This document shows positions 1 through 5,554 of a stretch of DNA of 5,554 bases, one piece after another. Each line of letters starts with the position of its first letter. Position 1 is the first letter of the stretch. Source of the stretch: Anaerolinea sp. GTDB lineage: Bacteria > Chloroflexota > Anaerolineae > Anaerolineales > Villigracilaceae. Where the stretch lies: NCBI GenBank assembly GCA_020720965.1, contig DYNS01000213.1, positions 1 through 5,554 of the forward strand, in the 5' to 3' direction. The notes below the pieces were generated by a model. The model made no database searches, was not told the origin of the DNA, and worked only from the letters and a program-made list of their open reading frames with translations. The position numbers and the translations under genes were made by a program.

Positions 1-1005
1 GAACTAAACCGGCGCTCCTCCCAGCTGGAGGCAGCCTCCATTGTCTCCCGCACCGCCGCCGAAGAACGCGAGCTGGAAACCCTTCTCAACAGCGTGGTAC
101 GCCAAATTACCCAAAGTTTTGGGCATTATCACGCCGGAATCTTCCTCACGGACGCGGGCAGCCAATACGTCATTCTGCAAGCCACCTCCTCGCAGGGAGG
201 GCAAAAAATGCTGGCAAGGGGACACAAACTGCCGGTTGCAAGGCAAGGGATTGTGGGCTACGCCGCCTACCAGAAACGCCCCAGAGTAGCCCAAAACGTC
301 AATGACGAATCTGCCTTCTTGAACAACCCCGACCTGCCAGAAACCCGCTCCGAGTTGGCTCTCCCCCTTCTCGTGCGGGAAAGACTCATCGGCGTGTTGG
401 ATATTCAATCCACCCAGAGAAATGCCTTTTCGCTGGACGACATCGCCACCCTGCAAACCATGGCAGACCAAATTGCCCTCGCCATCGAAAACGCCCGGCT
501 GATAGAAGAAAGCCGCAACTCGCTGGAACAGTTGCAAAAAATCACCATCGAAAGCACCGCCAAAGTATGGCAGGAACGCATTGGCAAACAGGTACACGGC
601 TACCGCTATACCCCCATCAAACTAGAGGCACTCCCGCACTCCTTTAGCGCCCCGCAAGAAAGCCCCCGCCTGGTGAAAATCCCTGTCAAACTGCGCGGAC
701 AAGTCATCGGCAGCATATCCATGCAGCGCAAAAGCGCCGAGGTTGCCTGGTCGGGCGCGGAAAAAGAAATGATAGAGCGAATCGCCTCCCAGGTTGCGCT
801 GGCAATCGAAAACGCCCGCCTGCTGGAAGAATCACAGCGCCGCGCCATTAAGGAACAAACCGTTAACGAATTCTCCAACCGGTTTAGCCGCTCTCTGGAT
901 GTGGACGCTCTGCTACAAAGCGCGGTGCGAGAACTGCACCGCCTTCCCAAAGTATCCGAAGTCTCCGTTTACATCGACCCATCCAGCAAAACCGAAACCC
1001 CCTAG
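1..1005 (+). CDS. GAF domain-containing sensor protein, 3' part (5' end outside window)
   Basis: The reading frame is open from the first base (codon phase 0) to a TAG stop, giving 334 visible residues; the true start lies upstream, so the internal GTG at 94 is not taken as a start. Residues 1-25 look like the end of the signalling helix that follows a HAMP domain. Residues about 26-168 form a full GAF domain, with FG-Y-H-GIFL at 40-49, GIVGYAA at 83-89, NNP-LP-TRSE at 108-118 and a DDI-TLQ-MADQ-ALAIE segment at 146-163. Residues about 185-275 hold a degenerate module: a linker with W190 and GYRY at 200-203, then only the C-terminal half of a GAF fold. Residues 276-334 are a helical tail ending in a short strand. 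GAF domains bind small ligands or act as dimeric relays; the ligand is unknown. No catalytic output domain and no cysteine is present. By similarity to the next two genes, the missing part probably encodes membrane helices, a Cache sensor and HAMP. Confidence 0.94.
   Translation, partial: ELNRRSSQLEAASIVSRTAAEERELETLLNSVVRQITQSFGHYHAGIFLTDAGSQYVILQATSSQGGQKMLARGHKLPVARQGIVGYAAYQKRPRVAQNVNDESAFLNNPDLPETRSELALPLLVRERLIGVLDIQSTQRNAFSLDDIATLQTMADQIALAIENARLIEESRNSLEQLQKITIESTAKVWQERIGKQVHGYRYTPIKLEALPHSFSAPQESPRLVKIPVKLRGQVIGSISMQRKSAEVAWSGAEKEMIERIASQVALAIENARLLEESQRRAIKEQTVNEFSNRFSRSLDVDALLQSAVRELHRLPKVSEVSVYIDPSSKTETP
91..510 (+). repeat. Paralogous GAF-coding block, copy 1 (partner 2817-3236)
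   Basis: Residues 31-170 of the first gene align without any gap to residues 600-739 of the second gene, with 72 of 140 identical by hand count. DNA similarity is strongest at 436-489 against 3162-3215, with 48 of 54 bases identical. This is coding duplication between diverged paralogues, not a recent repeat or mobile element. Confidence 0.85.
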
Positions 1006-1009
1006 CGCC

Positions 1010-1013
1010 AGGA
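1010..1013 (+). promoter_or_regulatory. Ribosome binding site (AGGA) for the second gene
   Basis: AGGA lies six bases before the ATG at 1020, and the preceding gene stops at 1005. This supports the ATG at 1020 as the start: the next in-frame ATGs (1098 and 1110) fall inside the first membrane helix. The short gap leaves no room for a promoter or terminator. Confidence 0.6.
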
Positions 1014-1019
1014 AAAGCA

Positions 1020-3770
1020 ATGCAACTATCCTTTTTTGCTCTGCCCACCGACAAGCCAGACCTGCCTGCCAACGAGCGCACCATCTACCGCCTGCTGATG
1101 GCGGCGCTGATGTATATCCCCACCATGCAAATCCTCAACGGGCTGGGGATTTTAAGCATCTACGCCCTGGGCGTGTTTGGCGTATTCGACAAAAACGAAC
1201 CCCTGCTGGTATTGGTCGCCCTCATCTGCCTGGTAGATGCCGCCCTGCACGCGCCGCTATATGCCCTGCTGAGAGAAAACAAAATAGAAGCCACCATCGT
1301 TTGGCTCCTGCTTATCAACGGCAGCCTTTCGGTTGCCCAAACCGCCCTATGGCAAAACATCCCCTGGTTCCCCATTGGGCTGGTTGCCTCTCCCGTTATC
1401 GTATTCTTCCTGCAAAAGGGATTCAACCTCCGCTCCCGGCTTTTTGTGCTTTTCTTCGGCTTAAGCGCCGCCGCCGCCACCTTCTACATCGACTCGGCTG
1501 TAACCATGCCGCGCCTGCAACTGCAATACATCATCAACCTCAGCGCCCTGGCAGTGTACATCCTCTTCGTCATCAGCATGGTGATATTCGTCATCCTCGC
1601 CAGCCTGGTGGAATTCCAAACCATTCAGACCCGGCTCATCTGGGCATTCACCATCGCCGCCCTGCTCTCCACCATCGTCACCCTGCTGCTTGGCTCCATG
1701 TCCAGTTTCCTAAAAAGCCGACAAGATGCCTTCAGCCAGATGGAAATTATCTCCAACCTGAAAATTGCCGAACTGCAAACCTACCTCACCCAGGTAAACA
1801 ACCAGGCAAAAATCCCCACCGAAGATAACGTCATCGCCCAAAGAATCCGCTACATGCTGGGGGCAGACTCGCAGGATATTTCCTACCAAATTAACCTGGA
1901 TTTGGTACGCGCCTCGCTTGGCAACATCCAACTTAGCCCGGCAGACGAAATGCTGATTGTGCGGGCAGACGGGCGCACCATCCTCGCCACCAACCGCACC
2001 ACCGAAAGACAGGTTTTTACCAATGCACCCTTTTTGCAAGACGCACAAAACAAAGTTGCCTTCCGCATAGAAAAAAACTTCGCTGCCATCAACAACCAAT
2101 ACAGCCTGCTGGCGCTCAACCCCATCTTCAGCGGAGAAGAATTTTTGGGAGTCATCGTCTTCAGGACAAATATAGACACCATTCGCAGCCTCGTCTCCAA
2201 ACAAGCCAAAGCCGGAACCAGCCAGGAATCTTACCTGGTGAGCCAAACCCAGGCGGCGAGCATCACCGACACCCAGGGCGGAGCCATCAACGATATTCGC
2301 AGCCTGCCGCTGGCAAACGTTTTGCAACAGGAAACCAACAAAAACATCTACCTCAACTATCGCGGCGACATTGTGCAAGGCTACCATGTGGATGTGCCGG
2401 AACTGCAAGCCACCCTCGTCACCGAAATGGAACAACAGGAAGTAGTGGCGGGGATTACCAACTCTCTCATCGTCAATCTTTCGGTAGGCGGTTTTTCGGT
2501 TTTGCTCGTCTTCTTCATCGTTTTCACCACCGCCCAAACCATCAGCCGCCCCATTGTGGAACTTGCCCAAAACGCCACCAGCCTGGCAGGCGGCGAATTG
2601 GCGGTACGCGCCCAAATGAACCGCAAAGACGAAATTGGAACCCTGGCAAACAGTTTTAACGCCATGGCGGCAGAACTCCAAACCCTCGTCCGCACCCTGG
2701 AAGAACAAGTAACCGAGCGCACCCAGGCATTTGAAAAACAAACCAACTACCTGCGGGTCGCCTCAGAAGTAGCCCGCGACTCGGCAAATGCCAAAAACCT
2801 GGACGACCTGCTCAACCAGGCATCCGCGTTGGTGATGAACCGCTTTGGGTTTTACCACACCGGCATCTTCCTGTTGGATGACGACCAGGAATACGCCATC
2901 TTACGCGCCTCCCCCACCGAAGCAGGGCAGGAAATGCTCCAGCGCCGCCACAAACTAAAAGTGGGGCAGGTTGGCATTGTGGGGTACGCCGCCGCAACCG
3001 GCGTTCCGCGCATTGCATTGGATACCGGCAAAGATGTCGCCTACTTCAACAACCCCCTGCTGCCCCAAACCCGCTCCGAGGCTGCCATCCCCCTGAAGGC
3101 AAATGAGAAGACCATCGGCATTTTGGATGTGCAAAGCACCGAACCAGATGCCTTCACCCCAGACGACATCTCCACCCTGCAAATTATGGCAGACCAACTC
3201 GCCCTCGCCATCGAGCGCGTGCAACTGCTGGAAACCATGCAGCAAAATTACGAAGAACTGCAAAGCGCCTACCAACGCTTTACCAGAGAAAGCTGGCAAG
3301 GATTTGAGTTGGATGAAGACTTTAAGCCCGGCTATCACTACGATGGCGTAAAAATTACCCCGCTGGAAACCTACCCCTTGCCCACCCGCAGCCTGCTTCA
3401 GCGTGGAAGAGCCGTCATTCTGCCTCAGCGGGATACAGCCAAAGAGACACAGGTTGCCGCCCCCATCAAATTGCGCGAACAGGTCATCGGCGTTCTCGCC
3501 ATCACCTTCGCCTCCGATGAAGTTACCAAAGATGTGTTGGAAATGATTGAAGAAACCGCCAACCGCCTCGCCGTATCGCTGGAAAACGCCCGGCTCTACA
3601 CCGAAACCCAAAAACTGGTGGAAAGGGAAAGAGCCGTGAGCGAGATTTCCAGCCAGATTACCACCTCCTTCAACATCGAAAACATCCTCCGCACCGCTGT
3701 AATGGAAATTGGCAGGCTCGCGCCAGATGCGGAAGTGAGCGTGCAGTTGGAACAGGAAAAAAGGGCATAA
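1020..3770 (+). CDS. Membrane receptor: 7TM, double-Cache-like sensor, TM, HAMP, GAF, half-GAF module; no output domain
   Basis: This complete 916-residue protein has seven predicted membrane helices (about 26-54, 61-84, 91-110, 117-132, 141-158, 170-197, 206-229). Positive charges at 85-88 and 133-140 place the N-terminus inside and residues 230-480 outside. That outer region resembles a double Cache sensor: a PAS-like half at about 300-395 (MLIVRADGRTILAT, then a strand ending FLGVIVF), and a smaller proximal half ending in YRGDIVQGY and PELQATLVTEM. TM8 is 481-503, HAMP about 504-556 (P511, DEIG 537-540, SFNAM 545-549) and the signalling helix 556-578. A full GAF domain follows at about 590-737, then a degenerate module (W759, GYHYDG 771-776, C-terminal GAF half 811-859) and a helical tail to 916. 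The likely role is sensing an extracellular small molecule and relaying a helix movement to the cytoplasm. The ligand is unknown; no kinase, GGDEF/EAL, PP2C or MCP output is present. It lies 14 bases after gene 1 and 3 before gene 3, in one probable operon. It has one cysteine (C70, in a membrane helix). Confidence 0.95.
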   Translation: MQLSFFALPTDKPDLPANERTIYRLLMAALMYIPTMQILNGLGILSIYALGVFGVFDKNEPLLVLVALICLVDAALHAPLYALLRENKIEATIVWLLLINGSLSVAQTALWQNIPWFPIGLVASPVIVFFLQKGFNLRSRLFVLFFGLSAAAATFYIDSAVTMPRLQLQYIINLSALAVYILFVISMVIFVILASLVEFQTIQTRLIWAFTIAALLSTIVTLLLGSMSSFLKSRQDAFSQMEIISNLKIAELQTYLTQVNNQAKIPTEDNVIAQRIRYMLGADSQDISYQINLDLVRASLGNIQLSPADEMLIVRADGRTILATNRTTERQVFTNAPFLQDAQNKVAFRIEKNFAAINNQYSLLALNPIFSGEEFLGVIVFRTNIDTIRSLVSKQAKAGTSQESYLVSQTQAASITDTQGGAINDIRSLPLANVLQQETNKNIYLNYRGDIVQGYHVDVPELQATLVTEMEQQEVVAGITNSLIVNLSVGGFSVLLVFFIVFTTAQTISRPIVELAQNATSLAGGELAVRAQMNRKDEIGTLANSFNAMAAELQTLVRTLEEQVTERTQAFEKQTNYLRVASEVARDSANAKNLDDLLNQASALVMNRFGFYHTGIFLLDDDQEYAILRASPTEAGQEMLQRRHKLKVGQVGIVGYAAATGVPRIALDTGKDVAYFNNPLLPQTRSEAAIPLKANEKTIGILDVQSTEPDAFTPDDISTLQIMADQLALAIERVQLLETMQQNYEELQSAYQRFTRESWQGFELDEDFKPGYHYDGVKITPLETYPLPTRSLLQRGRAVILPQRDTAKETQVAAPIKLREQVIGVLAITFASDEVTKDVLEMIEETANRLAVSLENARLYTETQKLVERERAVSEISSQITTSFNIENILRTAVMEIGRLAPDAEVSVQLEQEKRA
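2817..3236 (+). repeat. Paralogous GAF-coding block, copy 2 (partner 91-510)
   Basis: This is the second copy of the GAF-coding duplication, inside the complete receptor gene. Third codon positions have changed widely outside the best-conserved stretches (3048-3080 and 3162-3215). That points to an old duplication kept by selection on the protein, with possible local gene conversion at the helix-coding end. Confidence 0.85.
3761..3765 (+). promoter_or_regulatory. Ribosome binding site (AAGGG) for the third gene, inside the end of the second gene
   Basis: AAGGG lies eight bases before the ATG at 3774 and overlaps the last codons of the upstream gene, whose TAA is at 3768-3770. Only one codon (GCC) separates the stop from the start, so ribosomes finishing gene 2 are well placed to reinitiate on gene 3. 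The motif is modest, and coupling may matter more than its strength. Confidence 0.5.
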
Positions 3771-3773
3771 GCC

Positions 3774-5554
3774 ATGCAAACACCCCTTAACGCCCAACAA
3801 CAAAGCAGTGGCAAGGCAACCGCTCTCATTGTCACCGTAAGCGCCTGGCTGCTATTGCCCGTCTTTGCCGCCGCCGCCTGGCTCAGCGGGGATGCGTCTT
3901 ACTACAATTTGCTTGTCCCCGCCGCCATGCTGGCTTTGCTTTCCAGCCTGGGGGTTTACGCCCAAAGCCGGAGCAAGTATTGGCTTGCCACCTGGCTGGT
4001 GATGGGCGGCATCTTCCTTTCCGACCTTTCTTTTAATCTTTTGGTAAGCGGCGCGGGGATTATTTTCGGCGTTATTAGCGCCCTCATCATTCTGCTGGTT
4101 GCCTGGCAAACTTTGCCCGCCCGGCAGGTTGCCCTGGCAGGCTTCATCGGTTTGCTGGGCAGCCTGGCAGGTTATTACCTGGATGCCACCCTGTCCACCG
4201 CCGCCCGCATCCCTGCCCCCACCGCCTTGCAACAAAGCCTCATCATCCTGGGCGGGCTGACCATTCTACTCCTCAGCATTAACCTGCTGCGCCACTTTGA
4301 ATTTCGCAGCATCAACGACCAGATTCGCAGCGCCGTCATCGTCACCACCCTCATCCCCATCTTCGTAGTCGCCCTGTCCCTGGTCGTTTCGGCGGTTTCC
4401 GTCACCACCGCGCACGCCACCGATAACCTCGCCCGCACCGCCCGCGAAATCTCCCGCGAGTTGGACGACCTGCTGGAAGAAAACGCCGAAGAACTGCAGG
4501 GCGAAGCCATCCTGCCCACCGTCATTGCTTATCTTAAGAACCCGCAAGGCAGTAACTCCAACATCGCCACAACCCTGGCAAGCCGCAACCCGGATATTCT
4601 CTCCTACGCCATTCTGGATGCAAGCGGCAACAACCTGCAAGATTCCAGGACAGAAAACCAGGGTAAATACGAAGGTTTCAAAAGTTATTACCTTACCGCC
4701 GCCCTCGAATCGACCCTTTACATCTCGGAAGTGATGCGTAACGCCCAGGGAGAGACTGTTTTCTACGTCAGCGCCCCGGTGAAGAACGAATTAGGGCGCA
4801 TGATTGGTCTTTTGCGGGTGGAATACGATGCAAAAATTCTGCAAGAGATTACCCAACGCGCCAACCTGAACCTGGCAGAAAACACCGAAGTCATCATCAT
4901 AGACCAGGACAACATCATCATCAGCCACAGTGCCGCGCCAGATTTAATCCAAAAATCCATCCTCCCCATAGGCCAAAGTCGGGCTTCGTATCTGCAAGCC
5001 CAGGGCAGGCTACCCAGCAACCTCAACACCACCGACCTCATCGTAAACCTGCCAACCCTGGCAGAAGCCATGCAAACCAATCAGGGCGATTTCACCCTCC
5101 GCAGCGCAACCAACCCCGCCGACCCATCCCTCCGCGCCATTTCCGTCACCAGTCTGCGCGCCAAAGAATGGCGGGTTTTGGTGGGCATAGACCCCAACGT
5201 ATTCCTCGCCCCGGTGTACGCCCAGGCAATCACCATTGGGGTTGTTGTCATTCTCGTCATGCTCGCGGTCATCGTCTCCTCCGGCATGGTCAGCAGCCTG
5301 CTCAGTGAGCCAATCAACCGCCTGGCAGCCTCTGCCCAGCGAATTGTGCAGGGAGAGCAAAACATTAGCCTGCGCCTGGAACGCCGCGATGAAATTGGCT
5401 TGCTGAGCGAAGTTTTGCAAAGCACCAACGCCAAAAGGCAAGAAGCCCTGCAAACCCTGGAAACCAGCGTGCAAAACCGCACCGCCGAGTTGAGCATAGC
5501 CAACGAAAAGAACAATCGCCGCGCCAGCCAGTTTGAAGCCATTGCCCAAATTAC
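3774..5554 (+). CDS. Membrane receptor: 7TM, double Cache sensor, TM, HAMP, 5' part (3' end outside window)
   Basis: The frame is open from ATG 3774 to the window edge (593 full codons and two bases). The start is supported by the upstream AAGGG and by a polar N-terminus just before the first membrane helix. Seven helices are predicted (about 15-36, 45-63, 70-90, 93-112, 119-136, 153-172, 186-209), with basic loops at 64-68, 116-117 and 173-185 on the inside. Residues 210-478 are a clear double Cache sensor: a distal PAS-like fold at about 272-352 (SYAILDASG, then FKSYYLTAAL, ending GLLRVEY) and a proximal fold at about 371-474 (EVIIIDQDN, ending EWRVLVGIDPN). TM8 is 482-504, HAMP about 505-557 (P513, DEIG 539-542) and a signalling helix runs to the edge. 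The last residues (RASQFEAIAQI) resemble the lead-in to a GAF domain, so GAF modules probably follow. The Arg-x-Trp of amino-acid-binding Cache domains is not evident in FKSYYL. The ligand is unknown, and the visible part has no cysteine. Confidence 0.93.
   Translation, partial: MQTPLNAQQQSSGKATALIVTVSAWLLLPVFAAAAWLSGDASYYNLLVPAAMLALLSSLGVYAQSRSKYWLATWLVMGGIFLSDLSFNLLVSGAGIIFGVISALIILLVAWQTLPARQVALAGFIGLLGSLAGYYLDATLSTAARIPAPTALQQSLIILGGLTILLLSINLLRHFEFRSINDQIRSAVIVTTLIPIFVVALSLVVSAVSVTTAHATDNLARTAREISRELDDLLEENAEELQGEAILPTVIAYLKNPQGSNSNIATTLASRNPDILSYAILDASGNNLQDSRTENQGKYEGFKSYYLTAALESTLYISEVMRNAQGETVFYVSAPVKNELGRMIGLLRVEYDAKILQEITQRANLNLAENTEVIIIDQDNIIISHSAAPDLIQKSILPIGQSRASYLQAQGRLPSNLNTTDLIVNLPTLAEAMQTNQGDFTLRSATNPADPSLRAISVTSLRAKEWRVLVGIDPNVFLAPVYAQAITIGVVVILVMLAVIVSSGMVSSLLSEPINRLAASAQRIVQGEQNISLRLERRDEIGLLSEVLQSTNAKRQEALQTLETSVQNRTAELSIANEKNNRRASQFEAIAQI

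Noticed and set aside
1006..1019. Possible promoter or terminator between genes 1 and 2.
   Set aside because: The gap is only 14 bases, with no inverted repeat or T-run; it holds just a ribosome binding site.
794..1828. A 344-codon + strand open frame overlapping genes 1 and 2.
   Set aside because: It is an out-of-frame reading with Pro/His/Arg-rich low-complexity product, crossing the junction of two well-supported genes.
2072..2078. An A AAA AAC heptamer in phase for -1 frameshifting inside gene 2.
   Set aside because: It lies in the middle of the sensor domain, the zero frame continues with conserved domains, and I saw no supporting downstream structure or useful alternative product.
1710..2741. 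A 343-codon open frame on the minus strand.
   Set aside because: It lies wholly inside the receptor gene on the + strand. The + strand frame has coherent domains, while this one gives a Gly/Val/Phe-rich product typical of antisense reading of a C-biased gene.
91..3236. Could the repeated GAF sequence be a mobile element or recent duplication?
   Set aside because: Protein identity is only about half and no terminal repeats or transposase are present; it is an old coding paralogy.
3757..3763. An AAAAAAG heptamer just before the gene 2 stop.
   Set aside because: It is not in the phase needed for -1 slippage in the gene 2 frame, and the conserved C-terminus matches gene 1, so a programmed shift is not needed.
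2955..3803. A 282-codon open frame on the minus strand spanning the end of gene 2.
   Set aside because: It is antisense to the GAF modules and has no recognisable domain; the openness is explained by the scarcity of antisense stops in C-rich coding sequence.
5010..5549. Two overlapping minus-strand open frames of 179 and 153 codons.
   Set aside because: Both are antisense to the Cache, TM and HAMP region of gene 3, whose + frame is clearly real.

Overview
The window looks like an interior piece of a chromosome from a member of the Chloroflexota, most likely Anaerolineae or a close relative. This assignment is an inference from protein architecture (HAMP plus GAF receptors with a characteristic degenerate second GAF-like module and a short conserved tail) and from moderately GC-rich codon use that favours C-ending codons. 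No rRNA or other taxonomic marker is present.

The whole window is coding on the + strand. It holds three consecutive large signalling genes with almost no space between them. (1) Bases 1-1005 are the 3' end of a GAF-domain sensor protein whose 5' part lies outside the window. (2) Bases 1020-3770 are a complete 916-residue receptor: seven N-terminal membrane helices, an extracytoplasmic double-Cache-like sensor, an eighth membrane helix, HAMP, signalling helix, a full GAF domain, a degenerate GAF-like module and a short tail. (3) Bases 3774-5554 are the 5' part of a third receptor with the same layout, cut by the window edge just after its HAMP domain, where a GAF domain would be expected. The gaps are 14 and 3 bases, each with a Shine-Dalgarno-like sequence, so the genes are very probably one translationally coupled operon.

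The three genes are paralogues. The full GAF domains of genes 1 and 2 align without a gap over 140 residues (72 identical by my count), and both proteins stop within three residues of the same aligned position. Genes 2 and 3 share the 7TM / double-Cache / TM / HAMP layout but have very different sensor sequences. The picture is a tandem array of membrane receptors with similar cytoplasmic relays and diversified outside sensors. Neither visible C-terminus carries a histidine kinase, cyclase, phosphodiesterase, phosphatase or methyl-accepting output domain, so the signal must pass to a partner that is not in this window. No RNA gene, mobile element, CRISPR array, promoter or terminator was seen.
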